Notes under the pieces: generated by a model
Seen by the model: only the letters and a program-made list of their open reading frames with translations
What the model was told of the DNA's origin: nothing
Databases searched by the model: none
Assembly: GCF_001570545.1 (NCBI RefSeq)
Contig: NZ_BBXD01000009.1
Location: 923,200-987,199 of the forward strand
Direction of reading: 5' to 3'
From: Herbidospora mongoliensis
Lineage (GTDB): Bacteria; Actinomycetota; Actinomycetes; Streptosporangiales; Streptosporangiaceae
DNA: 64,000 bases
In this document: piece after piece, positions 43,552-52,906 of the stretch
How the letters are laid out: the number at the start of each line of letters is the position of its first letter
Numbering within the stretch: position 1 is the first letter of the stretch
Made by a program: the position numbers and the translations under genes

Positions 43552-46515
43552 TCAGTCCTCGTAGAAGACCCGCTCCACCACCGCGCGCGCCCGCCTCGTC
43601 GTCCTCCGGTAGTCGTCGATGAAGTCCTCCGACCCGTCCGGCGGGTAGCCGAGTGCCCTCGACACCAGCGCGCGTTCCCGGACCAGGCCGGGGATCGAGT
43701 CGGCCGAGCGGCCCTTCACGAGCATGATGGCGTCGCGCACCCGCGAGGCGAAGCGCCAGGCGTCGGCGAGGGTCTGTTCGTCCGTCGCGTCCAGCAGTCC
43801 CTCGCCGACTGCCGAACGCAACGTGTCCAGTGTGCGGGTGGTCCGCAGGGCGGGGACCATCCCGGCGTGCCGCAGCTGGAGGAGCTGGGCCACCCACTCC
43901 ACGTCGGACAGGCCGCCCCGGCCCAGCTTCGTGTGCAGGGTGGGGTCGGCGCCCCGGGGCAGGCGCTCGGCCTCCATCCGGGCCTTCAGCTTGCGGATCT
44001 GCAGCAGCGCGTCGGGGGCCAGGCCCTCTTCGCGGTAGCGCAGCGGGTCGATCAGCGCCATGAACTCCGTGCCCAGGTCGAAGTCGCCCGCGCAGAACCG
44101 CGCCCGCAGCAGCGCCTGCGCCTCCCACGGAGACGACCAGCGCTCGTAATAGGCCCGGTACGAGGAGATCGTCCGCACCAAGGGCCCTTGCCGGCCTTCG
44201 GGGCGCAGGCCCGCGTCCACCGCGAGCGGGGGCTCGGGGGTCGGCAGGACCAGCAGGCGGCGCAGTTCCTCGGCCACCGCGTGGGCGGCGTCGGTCGCGT
44301 CCTTCTCCTCGGCGCCCTCGCGAGGGGCGTGGACGAACATGACGTCGGCGTCGCTGCTGTACGAGCACTCGAAGCCCCCCAGCCGCCCCATCGCGATGAC
44401 CGCGATCCGCGTCGGGAACTCGCCGCGCCGTTCCTCGGTCACCTTGCTGATGGCCGCGTTCAGCGCGCCCTCGATGGTCGCGTCGTTGAGCTCCGACAGC
44501 GCCTGCCCGACGGCCTCGATGTCGAGATAGCCGGTCAGGTCGGCGCTGGCCACCCGGAACAGTTCCCGCCGCCGCAGCGCCCGGACCGCCGCCACCGACG
44601 ACTCGGCGTCCTGCCCGTAGCGGGACACCGCCGCGTTGGCCTCGGCGTGCAGCGCCTCGACCGGGCGCACGGCCAGGTCGGCGGCCGAACCCAGCATCCC
44701 CACCGCGTCGGGGGAGTGCAGCAGCAACGTCGTGACATAACGCGACGTGCCCAGGAGCTTGGCCAGCCGTTCGGCCACGGCGGTCTCGTCGCGGAGCAGC
44801 CGCAGGTACCAGGGCGTCGACCCGAGCTTGTCGCTGATCTGCCGGAACCCCAGCAACCCCGCGTCGGGGTCGGGCGCGTCGGCGAACCAGCCCAGCATGA
44901 CCGGCAGCAGCGTCCGCTGGATGGCCGCGCGCCGGGAGACCCCGCTGGTCAGCGCGCTGATGTGCCGCAGCGCTCCGGAGGGGTCGGCGTAGCCGAGGGC
45001 CTCCAGCCGCGCCTGCGCGGCCGAGGTCGACAGGCGCGTCTCCTCGGACGGCAGCCGGGCGGCGGCCTGGAGCAGCGGCCGGTAGAAGAGCTTCTCGTGC
45101 AGCCGCCGCACCTCCAGGGCGTGGCGCTTCCAGGTCGTGGTGAACTCGCCGACCGGGTCGGTGATCATGCCCAGCCCGCGCCCGATCCGCCGCAGGTCGG
45201 CGCTGTCGGAGGGCACCACGTGCGTGCGCCGCAACCGGTGCAGCTGGAGCAGGTGCTCGACGTGCCGCAGGAACGAGTAGGCCTCGGCCAGCGCCTTGGC
45301 GTCGTCGCGCCCGACGTAGCCGCCCCGCGAGAGGGCGGCGAGAGCGGGCAGGGTCGCCCGGCGGCGCAGCAGCGGGTCTGTCCGTCCGTGGACGAGCTGC
45401 AGGAGCTGGACCGCGAACTCGATGTCGCGGAGGCCTCCGGGCCCGAGCTTGATCTGCCGCTCGGCCTCGGAGACACGTACGTGCGCCTCGACCCGGCGTC
45501 GCATGGCCTGCACGTCTTCCACGAAGTTCTCCCGGGCCGCGGCTTCCCAGACCATGTCGTTGACGAGCTCGACGTATTCCTCGCCGAGCTCCATGTCACC
45601 GGCGACCGGACGCGCCTTGAGCAGGGCCTGGAACTCCCAGGTCTTGGCCCAGCGGCGGTAGTAGGTCAGGTGGCTGTCGAGGGTGCGGACCAGCGGGCCC
45701 AGCTTGCCCTCGGGGCGCAGCCCGGCGTCGACCTCCCACAGCGAACCCTCGGGGGTGCTCGTCGTGCACGCCCGCATCATCGCCTGGGCGAGCTTGGTCG
45801 CGGCCTTCAGGGCGAGCGTCTCGTCGACGCCCTCCTTGGGCTCGGCCACGAAGATGACGTCGACGTCGGAGATGTAGTTGAGCTCGCGGGCGCCGCACTT
45901 GCCCATGCCGATGACGGCCAGCCGCGCCTGGTCCCAGCCGGGCGTCTCGGCGCGGGCGATGGCCAGAGCGGCGTCGAGGGCGGCGGCGGCCAGGTCGGAC
46001 AGCTCGGCGGCGATCTCGGCCAGGGTCAGCACGCCGGTCACGTCGAGACCGGCCAGGTGCAGCAGGCGGCCCCGGTAGGCGACGCGGAGCGTGTTGAGGG
46101 CGTTTTCGCCGGTGGCGACGGGCTCGTGGACGGCCGGGTCGGCGCCGACGGCGAACAGCAGTTCCTCGCGGTGGCTCAGCGGGTCTTCCGGCTCGGGTCC
46201 GGTGACGTGTTCGGGGTGGCGCACCACGTAGTCGCCCAGGGCGGCGCTCAGGCCGAGGACGCGCAGCAGGCGGCGGCGCAGACCGGGGTCGGCGCGGAGC
46301 GCGCCCAGCACGCTCGGGTCGTTCTCGACGAGCCGGCTCAGGGAGATCAGGGCCAGATCGGGGTCGGCGGCGGAGACCAGGTCGTCGAGCAGGTCGAAGT
46401 CGGCTACGGCCTCGGGTCCGAGTGCGTCCAGCAGCCGTTCGGCCCTGGCGCCATCGGCGAATCCGAGGCGGGCCAGGCGCCCGGCGGTGGTCTGCATCCG
46501 AAACGCGGCGTTCAC
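43552..46515 (-). CDS. glnE: Bifunctional glutamine synthetase adenylyltransferase/deadenylase GlnE
   Basis: 987 residues with two nucleotidyltransferase domains. The N-terminal deadenylase site is [24 protein letters not shown] (~210) and the C-terminal adenylylase site is [24 protein letters not shown] (~705). Each is followed by a helical regulatory region ([18 protein letters not shown] and [18 protein letters not shown]). It attaches and removes AMP from Tyr402 of the GlnA in this window. GTG 46515 is chosen because GGAGG lies 8 nt upstream; a TTG at 46557 is the only earlier start. Confidence 0.94.
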   Translation of the reverse strand: MNAAFRMQTTAGRLARLGFADGARAERLLDALGPEAVADFDLLDDLVSAADPDLALISLSRLVENDPSVLGALRADPGLRRRLLRVLGLSAALGDYVVRHPEHVTGPEPEDPLSHREELLFAVGADPAVHEPVATGENALNTLRVAYRGRLLHLAGLDVTGVLTLAEIAAELSDLAAAALDAALAIARAETPGWDQARLAVIGMGKCGARELNYISDVDVIFVAEPKEGVDETLALKAATKLAQAMMRACTTSTPEGSLWEVDAGLRPEGKLGPLVRTLDSHLTYYRRWAKTWEFQALLKARPVAGDMELGEEYVELVNDMVWEAAARENFVEDVQAMRRRVEAHVRVSEAERQIKLGPGGLRDIEFAVQLLQLVHGRTDPLLRRRATLPALAALSRGGYVGRDDAKALAEAYSFLRHVEHLLQLHRLRRTHVVPSDSADLRRIGRGLGMITDPVGEFTTTWKRHALEVRRLHEKLFYRPLLQAAARLPSEETRLSTSAAQARLEALGYADPSGALRHISALTSGVSRRAAIQRTLLPVMLGWFADAPDPDAGLLGFRQISDKLGSTPWYLRLLRDETAVAERLAKLLGTSRYVTTLLLHSPDAVGMLGSAADLAVRPVEALHAEANAAVSRYGQDAESSVAAVRALRRRELFRVASADLTGYLDIEAVGQALSELNDATIEGALNAAISKVTEERRGEFPTRIAVIAMGRLGGFECSYSSDADVMFVHAPREGAEEKDATDAAHAVAEELRRLLVLPTPEPPLAVDAGLRPEGRQGPLVRTISSYRAYYERWSSPWEAQALLRARFCAGDFDLGTEFMALIDPLRYREEGLAPDALLQIRKLKARMEAERLPRGADPTLHTKLGRGGLSDVEWVAQLLQLRHAGMVPALRTTRTLDTLRSAVGEGLLDATDEQTLADAWRFASRVRDAIMLVKGRSADSIPGLVRERALVSRALGYPPDGSEDFIDDYRRTTRRARAVVERVFYED

Positions 46516-46682
46516 CGACCCTTCCTCCGCCTCGATGTCCGCGACGTCAATGCGCAATGGTCTTCCTTCTCCAAGAGGAATCCTCGCGACACGACCACCC
46601 GACCGCTACCCCGCGTTTCTCAGTTTTCATGGCCATGTCGTCAACTTCCGCACACGGTAACCCCGAGGCTTGTGCGGCGTCG

Positions 46683-47390
46683 TTAGTGGTTTCGGACCGT
46701 AATCGAACCACTACGCGCGCTTTCCGCGACGATCGCCCCGAATGCTTCCGCCAGCGGCCTCCACGAGGCCACCAGACCAGCTTCGGCGGCACTGACCTGC
46801 TCGTTCAACTCTTCAGCGGGGTGTGTTGTCAATTCCGTCGTCCATTCCTCGAAAATGGCGGGAGTGGCCTCGGGATGAAATTGCACCCCCCACGCGTTCG
46901 CGCCGATCCGGAACGCCTGGTGTGGATACTGCGCGCCGGTGGCGATGAGGACCGCTCCATCCGGCAGAACCGTCATCGCGTCCTGGTGGTATTGGATCGC
47001 CCGGACCGGCCCGGTCAAATGCCCCAGCAGCGGGTCGTCGTTCACCAACGGAACGATCTCCCCCAGGCCGATTTCGAGCCCGTTCACACCGGGCACCACT
47101 TCGCCGCCGCAGGCGAGCGTCATGAGCTGGGCCCCCAGGCAGATGCCGAGCGTCGGCACCTCCCGTTCGACCGCGGTGCGCAGCAGCGCCCGGGTCGCGG
47201 GCAGCCACGGATAGCCCGCGTCGTCCCACGCCGAAGCCGCGCCGCCGAGGACCAGCAGCCCGTCACCGGGATCCTCCGGTACGGCTTCGCCCAGGTAGGG
47301 CCGGTACACCACGACGTCGCCCAGCCACCCGCCGAAATAGCCCAAACCGGCTTCGGCCTCGTGCTCGACGACGGTCACACGCGCGCTCAC
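46683..47390 (-). CDS. Class I glutamine amidotransferase-like protein
   Basis: 235 residues. Catalytic triad motifs: nucleophile GICLGAQL (Cys) and GVQFHPEA (His, Glu). It resembles stand-alone GMP-synthase-like amidotransferases that act as gamma-glutamyl hydrolases or amidases, with no synthetase domain. It is divergent from the alpha/beta hydrolase and appears leaderless from GTG 47390. Confidence 0.88.
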   Translation of the reverse strand: MSARVTVVEHEAEAGLGYFGGWLGDVVVYRPYLGEAVPEDPGDGLLVLGGAASAWDDAGYPWLPATRALLRTAVEREVPTLGICLGAQLMTLACGGEVVPGVNGLEIGLGEIVPLVNDDPLLGHLTGPVRAIQYHQDAMTVLPDGAVLIATGAQYPHQAFRIGANAWGVQFHPEATPAIFEEWTTELTTHPAEELNEQVSAAEAGLVASWRPLAEAFGAIVAESARSGSITVRNH

Positions 47391-47396
47391 CCCACG

Positions 47397-47402
47397 AGCA
47401 TA
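47397..47402 (-). promoter_or_regulatory. -10 element for leaderless amidotransferase gene
   Basis: On the minus strand TATGCT lies 6 nt before GTG 47390, with no ribosome binding site. Confidence 0.5.
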
Positions 47403-47433
47403 AACATGAGCCCTCGTGGGACAGGATGGCGGG

Positions 47434-48297
47434 ATGTACGTAGAGAACGTCCCCGTACCCGGCGGCGAGCTCCGCCTGGCCCGGTTCGGCGGCGGACCCC
47501 GTCTGATCATCGCCGTGCACGGCATCACCGCGTCCCTGATGGCCTGGGCGGCCGTCGGTGAGGCCCTCCCCGAGGGGTGGACGCTGGCCGCGATGGACCT
47601 GCGCGGCCGGGGCCACAGCCGCGACGTCCCCGGCCCCTACGGCCTCCAGCGGCACGCCGACGACGTGGAGCACGTCGCCCGGCATCTCGGCGCCGACGAG
47701 ACGACCGTGCTGACCGGCCATTCGATGGGCGCCTACGTGGCGGTCCTGCACTCGGTCGAGCGGGCCTACGCGAAGACGGTCCTGGTCGACGGCGGCCTGC
47801 CGCTGCCGCTCCCGCCGGGTGTGAGCGTCGATCAGGCCCTGGAGGCGACCCTCGGCCCGGCCCTCACCCGACTTAGCCAGATATTTCCCAATGAAGATTC
47901 TTATGTCGCCTTTTTTAAACAACACCCTGCCTTGCAGGACTGGTCCCCCGCCATCGAGCGCTATGTACGCTACGACGCCCTCCCCGCCGAAGGCGGCATC
48001 CGGTCACGCGCGGCCGAACCGGCGGTCCGCGCGGACGGGCGCTGGCTGCTGTCGGAATCCGATGCGATCGGCGCCGCCCTGCACGCCGTCAGGCACCCGT
48101 TGTCGCTGATCAGAGCACCCAGAGGGCTGCTCGACCAGGAGGTCGGCCTGCTCCCCGACGCGCTGACCGCGGCCTGGGTGGCAGACCTGCCAGGGCTCAC
48201 CGACGAAGTCGTCCCCGACTGCAACCACTACACCATCGCGTTCGATCCGCGCTGTGTGCGGATTCTGGTCGAACACCTCACTGATATACGGCAATAG
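47434..48297 (+). CDS. Alpha/beta hydrolase
   Basis: 287 residues. HGITASLMAW oxyanion-hole region, nucleophile elbow GHSMGAYVAVL (Ser ~96), a cap domain (~130-215), and a late His in DCNHYTIAF. The substrate is unknown. AGGA lies 7 nt before the ATG. A stretch at 47871-47935 inside the cap is strikingly AT-rich, with codons rare elsewhere in the window (AAT, TCT, TAT, TTT, AAA), although the frame is intact. Confidence 0.88.
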   Translation: MYVENVPVPGGELRLARFGGGPRLIIAVHGITASLMAWAAVGEALPEGWTLAAMDLRGRGHSRDVPGPYGLQRHADDVEHVARHLGADETTVLTGHSMGAYVAVLHSVERAYAKTVLVDGGLPLPLPPGVSVDQALEATLGPALTRLSQIFPNEDSYVAFFKQHPALQDWSPAIERYVRYDALPAEGGIRSRAAEPAVRADGRWLLSESDAIGAALHAVRHPLSLIRAPRGLLDQEVGLLPDALTAAWVADLPGLTDEVVPDCNHYTIAFDPRCVRILVEHLTDIRQ

Positions 48298-48304
48298 CCA
48301 TATC

Positions 48305-48318
48305 TGTTGCGCGCAACA
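48305..48318. promoter_or_regulatory. Perfect palindrome upstream of the Hsp70-GTPase operon
   Basis: TGTTGCGCGCAACA, a 14-bp perfect palindrome 61 nt before the GrpE-like start. It is not an HspR (HAIR) or HrcA (CIRCE) site. With no room for an RNA loop, a DNA operator is the likelier reading. Confidence 0.5.
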
Positions 48319-48379
48319 AGAAATTTCCTGAAACTGTGGACGGCGCCATGCTTCTCCGGATCACTTGAACAGGATTCGC

Positions 48380-48856
48380 ATGCTTCCTGAGCACGATCTG
48401 ACCTCCGACCTCGCGAGCTCTCTCTCGCGGCTCACGGAGGAGGTCGGCCGGGAGCACGAGCGCGCGGCCCACCGCGAGCAGATCATCGACCGGTTGCACG
48501 CCGAGAACCAGCAACTGCGCCACGGCCTGCTCCAGGAGGCCCTCACCCCCGTACGCAACGGTCTCTACCGGCTCCACGACACGGTCGCCCGCGAAGCGGC
48601 CCGGCTGGAGCCGGGTCATGCGCGCGACCTCTTCGAGGCGATCGCCGAGGAGGTCGCCGAGGTGCTCGCCCGCACCGGCGCCGACCGGATCGAGGTGACC
48701 GCCGGAGATCCCTACGACCCGAACCTCCATCGCCCCGCAGGGACGGCCGAAGGACCGGCGAACACGGTGGTCGGCGTGGTCAGTGACGGGTTCCGGTGCG
48801 GGGACCGGGTGTTGCGCAAAGCGGGGGTCGTCATAGGAAAAGAGGAGATCAGCTGA
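48380..48856 (+). CDS. GrpE-like nucleotide exchange factor
   Basis: 158 residues. A coiled-coil N-terminal half (SLSRLTEEVGREHERAAHREQIIDRLHAENQQLRHGLLQEAL) leads to a small C-terminal beta domain (VVGVVSDGFRCGDRVLRKAGVVIG) like the GrpE head, which inserts into the Hsp70 nucleotide cleft. It is divergent from housekeeping GrpE. ATG 48380 has AGGA 5 nt upstream. Translation is coupled to the Hsp70 gene (TGATG), indicating a dedicated pair. Confidence 0.75.
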   Translation: MLPEHDLTSDLASSLSRLTEEVGREHERAAHREQIIDRLHAENQQLRHGLLQEALTPVRNGLYRLHDTVAREAARLEPGHARDLFEAIAEEVAEVLARTGADRIEVTAGDPYDPNLHRPAGTAEGPANTVVGVVSDGFRCGDRVLRKAGVVIGKEEIS

Positions 48857-50439
48857 TGGCCGTGCACGGCATCGACCTGGGCACCACCTACTCCTGCATC
48901 GCGAGCGTCGACGAGGTGAGCCGGCCGACCGTCCATCGCAACACCGAGGACACCGACACCACCCCATCGGTGGTGTTCTTCGAGACGCCGGAGAACGTCG
49001 TGGTCGGCCAGACCGCCAAGGACAGCGCGGTCCTCGAACCCGACCTGGTGGTCAGCCGGATCAAACGCGACATGGGCCTCGACGTCACCCGGACCATGCA
49101 CGGCAGGCCGTACACGCCCGAGGAGATCTCGGCGTTCGTGCTGCGGAAGCTGGCCGCCGACGCCGAGATGGCCACCGGCTCCCATGTGGAGGACGTCGTG
49201 ATCACCGTCCCGGCCTATTTCGGCGCGGCCGAGCGCGACGCGACCCGCAAGGCGGGGCAGATCGCCGGGCTCAACGTGATCGACATCATCTCCGAGCCGA
49301 TCGCCGCCGCGATCACCTACGGCGTGCTGAACCCCGGGGAGAACTGCCGGATCCTCGTGTACGACCTGGGCGGCGGCACCTTCGACACCACCGTGATCAC
49401 CCTCCAGGGCGGCGACATCGAGGTCGTCTGCACCGACGGCGACCACGAGCTGGGCGGCGCCGACTGGGACGACCGCCTGGTCGAGCTGCTGGCCGAGCGG
49501 TTCCGGCTGGAGCACCCCGACGTGACCGACCCGCTCGACGACAAGCAGACCGAGCAGCAGTTACGCCGCGACGCCGAGGAACTGAAGAAGTCGCTGACCT
49601 CGCGGACCAAGCACACCGTCCGGGTGATGCACGACGGCCGGGTGGCCAAGGCCGAGGTGTCGCGGGAGGATTTCGAGCGCCTCACCCGCGACCTGCTCGA
49701 CCGCACGATCGAGATCACCCGCCGGACCCTGGCGACCGCTCACGCCAAGGGGGTCGAGTCGTTCGACCACCTCGTGCTCGTCGGCGGTTCGTCGAAGATG
49801 CCCGCGGTGGCCGAGACGCTGGCCAAGGAACTGGGCGTGCAGCCCCGGTTGCAGGACCCCGACCTCGCGGTGGCCAAGGGCGCGGCCCTCTACGCCTTCG
49901 AGGAGACGTACCGGCGACTCCTGGCGGGCGGAGCCCGCGAACAGGCCGAGGAGATGGCCGCCCGCGCGGGCCTGAGCTCGGGCGAGCAGCAGCGCATCGC
50001 CGGGCGGACGATCAAGACGGTGGCCTCGCGCGCCTTCGGGATCAAGGCCGTCTCGGTGAACACCCGCCGCGAATACGTGGCGCATCTGGTGCAGGCCAAC
50101 GACCCGCTGCCCGCCGACGTGACCGAGGGCTTCGCCACGCTCGACGACTACCAGACCCGGGTGGCCATCGAGGTGATGGAGCAGGCCGGCGCGGAGGCGT
50201 CGGAGGCGGTGGAGGACAACAACCGGATCGCCGAGGGCGACCTGGCGATCCCGCCGGGGAAACCGGCCGGGTTCCCGATCGAGGTGACGTTCACCCTCGA
50301 CACCTCGGGGCTGCTGCACGTCACCGCGCGGGAGCACGAGACCGGGCAGGAACTGAGCCTGAACGTCCAGATCGGCGGGATGACGGAGGAGGACGTCGCC
50401 GAGTCGCGCGCGAGCCTGTCGCACCTGACGGTCAGCTGA
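48856..50439 (+). CDS. Hsp70-family chaperone (DnaK-like, short C-terminus)
   Basis: 527 residues. Full actin-like ATPase: GIDLGTTYSCIA, VITVPAYFGAAERDATRKAG, VYDLGGGTFDTTVI, LVGGSSKMPAVAETL. The substrate-binding beta domain is recognisable (TFTLDTSGLLHVTAREHETGQ), but the helical lid and EEVD-type tail of DnaK are missing, and a charged insert lies at ~345-375. It is a specialised Hsp70 in an operon with GTPases rather than dnaJ. GAGGAG precedes the ATG, which shares one base with the upstream stop. Confidence 0.92.
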   Translation: MAVHGIDLGTTYSCIASVDEVSRPTVHRNTEDTDTTPSVVFFETPENVVVGQTAKDSAVLEPDLVVSRIKRDMGLDVTRTMHGRPYTPEEISAFVLRKLAADAEMATGSHVEDVVITVPAYFGAAERDATRKAGQIAGLNVIDIISEPIAAAITYGVLNPGENCRILVYDLGGGTFDTTVITLQGGDIEVVCTDGDHELGGADWDDRLVELLAERFRLEHPDVTDPLDDKQTEQQLRRDAEELKKSLTSRTKHTVRVMHDGRVAKAEVSREDFERLTRDLLDRTIEITRRTLATAHAKGVESFDHLVLVGGSSKMPAVAETLAKELGVQPRLQDPDLAVAKGAALYAFEETYRRLLAGGAREQAEEMAARAGLSSGEQQRIAGRTIKTVASRAFGIKAVSVNTRREYVAHLVQANDPLPADVTEGFATLDDYQTRVAIEVMEQAGAEASEAVEDNNRIAEGDLAIPPGKPAGFPIEVTFTLDTSGLLHVTAREHETGQELSLNVQIGGMTEEDVAESRASLSHLTVS

Positions 50440-50446
50440 CCCCGCG

Positions 50447-52906
50447 ATGCCCTTCGACGAGGCCCGCTATGTGCGGGAGGTGCTCGACCCGGCGCGCGCG
50501 ACGGGCGTCCCTCCCGAAGATCTGGTGGTTCGGTACGCCCTGAGCCGTGATCCGACCCAGATCGGGGAGACGGTCAAAGCCGTGCGGCAGTGCTGGCGAC
50601 GGCAGCGCAGCCAGCTGAAGTTCCGGCGGCTCGTCGACCGGCTCGAAGCCGACCACTCCCGGCTGGCCCCGATCTTCGACGCGGCCGTCGGCGGCGATCT
50701 CGGCCCGTTGAACCAGGCGCTGGCCCAGGCCGGGAAGCGGGATCGAGCCCGCCTCGACGAGGCCCGGCGGCGACTCGACGACGCGGCGGGGCGACTCCGG
50801 ATGGTCACGCCCGACGTGGTGGCGGGGATCGCGCGGTCGACCGGGCTCGATCTGGCACCGCTGGCCCGTGAGCTGGGGGTTTCCATCCAGGAGCCCGAAG
50901 TACTGGCGACCGTTTCGCCCTATGCCGCCTATGACCGTCTCAAAGAAGCGCTGGAGACGTTGCAGATGCGGCATCTGGCCGCTTTCGTCGTGGGTCCCGA
51001 AGGGCCCTACCGGGTGCTGCGCCCCACCAGCCTGCCGCTGAACGCGGTCGAGGCCGATTGGCGGCGGAAGACCCGGGGGCCGTGGACGACGGCGGCCGAC
51101 ACGCTGCTGACCGCACTGAAATCCGACCCGGCCGCGTTGATCCGCTACGACATGGTGGCCCGGCTGCGGGAGCGGGTCCGCGAGCATCCCTATGACGACA
51201 CGCTGCTCCGCCACGCCATCGACGACCTGGGGCTCGAAGCCGACGAGGCGCGGCGGCTGGTGTTCGCGGTCCGGCAGGAGACCGGGGCCGGGGGCGGGCC
51301 GCTGGCCCGGTTGCGCGACCTGGCCGACGCCGGGGAGATCCACGCCGCCGCCGACCTGGCCGCCTCGCTCGATCTCGACGGTCCCGCGGCGGAGCTGGCC
51401 GCCGAGATCAGGGCCCGGCTGGCCGCCGCCGAGGCGCTGCGGGAGAAGGCGATGGCCGCCTCGGACGCCGACGAGGCGTGGCTGGCGCTGGCCGACGCCC
51501 TGCGGCGGGTCCCCGATCTGCCCGGTGCGGCCGATCTGCAGAGGCGGCTCGTCCCGCTGCCGGCCGAAGAGGTGCGGGCCACGGTCGACGGCGCTTCGGT
51601 GACGGTCACGTGGCGTCCGTCGGGCTCGAAGGCGGGCGAAATTTCGTACGAAATCCTGAGAAATGGCTTTCCCATCGACGGCGGCGAACCGTTCCGGGTG
51701 ACCGACGCCGAACCGCCCATCGACGAGCCGCTCGTCTACGGCGTGGTGGCCCGCAGGGGCGCCGCCGCCCCCGCTCGCGTGACCGCCGCCCCGCCGGTCA
51801 CGGTCCGGCCCGAGGTCGCCGACGTGCGGATCAGAGCTGGCGACGGCCTGGTCACCGGCCGCTGGACCCGGCCCGCCCACGCCGCCGGGGTGGTGGTGAC
51901 CCGCGACGGCACCCCCATCGAGATCGACGGCGCGGGTTTCACCGACCGGCTGGTCCGGAACGGCGCCGGATACGTCTACCTGGTCAAAGCGGTCTATTCG
52001 GGCGGCGTGACGACCGCTGGGGTCCGCGCCCGCGCCACCCCGCATGCGAGGCCGGTGCCCGTGCGGGACTTCACCGTCGAACCCGCTCCCGACGGCCAGA
52101 TCCTGCTCCGCTGCCCGCCGCCTCCCGCCGGTCACGTGGAGTTCCGGCTCCTGGAAACCGCTCCCCCGTGGGCCTTCGGCACGACGATCTCGCTGGCCGA
52201 GGCCCGCGCCACCGGCCGCGCCCTGGCGGGCCTGCCCGCCCCCGACGGGCATCTCGTCAAGGCGGCGTCGGGGGTCCTGCTGGCGGTCACCGTGGCGGGC
52301 GACCTGGCGACGATCGGCGGCACCCGCGAGCACGTCAACCTGACCCCGCCGAGGTCCCTGAGCACCGAGCGTCTCGGCCCGACCGTGCACGTGGGCCTCG
52401 ACTGGCCGCCTGACGTGCCCGAGGTCGAGGTGGTCGTGAACGGGGTGGCGACGCTGGTCAGCGCCGCGTCCTACCGGGCGCAGGGCGGGTTTCGGGTGGA
52501 CGTGGCCGAGGACGAACCCGTCACGGTCGAGGTGGTGCCGACGGCGCTGGTGGGCGGGGTCCGATTACGCGGGCCCTCGTTGGTGCGCTCTCTGGAGGCG
52601 GTGACGCCGGTACGTTACGACATCTCCCGAAGTGGACCGTTCTGGCGGCGTCGCCTGGTCGTCGAGGTCTTCGCCGAACGGCCGGTCGCGCTGGCCAGGC
52701 TGGTCCTGGTGCTGCGCCCGGGGCGGGTGGAGCCGCTCAACCCGGATCAGGGGACGGTTCTCGGCGAGTGGGCCGACGTGCTGACGCCGGCCCGCTTCGA
52801 GGTGAAGGTGCCCCGGCAGGCGAAGCCGTACTGGCTGAAGTGTTTCGCCGGGGACGGCGTCGAGCTGATCGGGCCGCCGGTGCGGCGGCTCAAGGTGGGC
52901 TCATGA
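50447..52906 (+). CDS. Large scaffold-like protein with Fn3-type repeats in the Hsp70-GTPase operon
   Basis: 819 residues, no membrane segment. Helical N-terminal region (~1-390) starting MPFDEARYVREVLDPARATG, with a segment CWRRQRSQLKFRRLVDRLEADH that recalls proteins encoded next to specialised Hsp70s. From ~400 it becomes beta-rich: one fairly clear fibronectin-III-like unit (EEVRATVDGASVTVTWRPSG...SYEILRNG) and at least two degenerate ones to the C-terminus. No catalytic motif seen. It overlaps the GTPase gene by ATGA. A platform joining chaperone and GTPases is a reasonable but untested guess. Confidence 0.72.
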   Translation: MPFDEARYVREVLDPARATGVPPEDLVVRYALSRDPTQIGETVKAVRQCWRRQRSQLKFRRLVDRLEADHSRLAPIFDAAVGGDLGPLNQALAQAGKRDRARLDEARRRLDDAAGRLRMVTPDVVAGIARSTGLDLAPLARELGVSIQEPEVLATVSPYAAYDRLKEALETLQMRHLAAFVVGPEGPYRVLRPTSLPLNAVEADWRRKTRGPWTTAADTLLTALKSDPAALIRYDMVARLRERVREHPYDDTLLRHAIDDLGLEADEARRLVFAVRQETGAGGGPLARLRDLADAGEIHAAADLAASLDLDGPAAELAAEIRARLAAAEALREKAMAASDADEAWLALADALRRVPDLPGAADLQRRLVPLPAEEVRATVDGASVTVTWRPSGSKAGEISYEILRNGFPIDGGEPFRVTDAEPPIDEPLVYGVVARRGAAAPARVTAAPPVTVRPEVADVRIRAGDGLVTGRWTRPAHAAGVVVTRDGTPIEIDGAGFTDRLVRNGAGYVYLVKAVYSGGVTTAGVRARATPHARPVPVRDFTVEPAPDGQILLRCPPPPAGHVEFRLLETAPPWAFGTTISLAEARATGRALAGLPAPDGHLVKAASGVLLAVTVAGDLATIGGTREHVNLTPPRSLSTERLGPTVHVGLDWPPDVPEVEVVVNGVATLVSAASYRAQGGFRVDVAEDEPVTVEVVPTALVGGVRLRGPSLVRSLEAVTPVRYDISRSGPFWRRRLVVEVFAERPVALARLVLVLRPGRVEPLNPDQGTVLGEWADVLTPARFEVKVPRQAKPYWLKCFAGDGVELIGPPVRRLKVGS

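Noticed and set aside
46558..46682. GlnR site upstream of glnE
   Set aside because: Only a GAAAC half with a 5-nt rather than 6-nt spacing to a TTAC-like box; not convincing.
43867..46686. 939-codon plus-strand frame opposite glnE
   Set aside because: Antisense of an unmistakable GlnE; no domain motif, only a low-complexity residue pattern caused by third-position GC.
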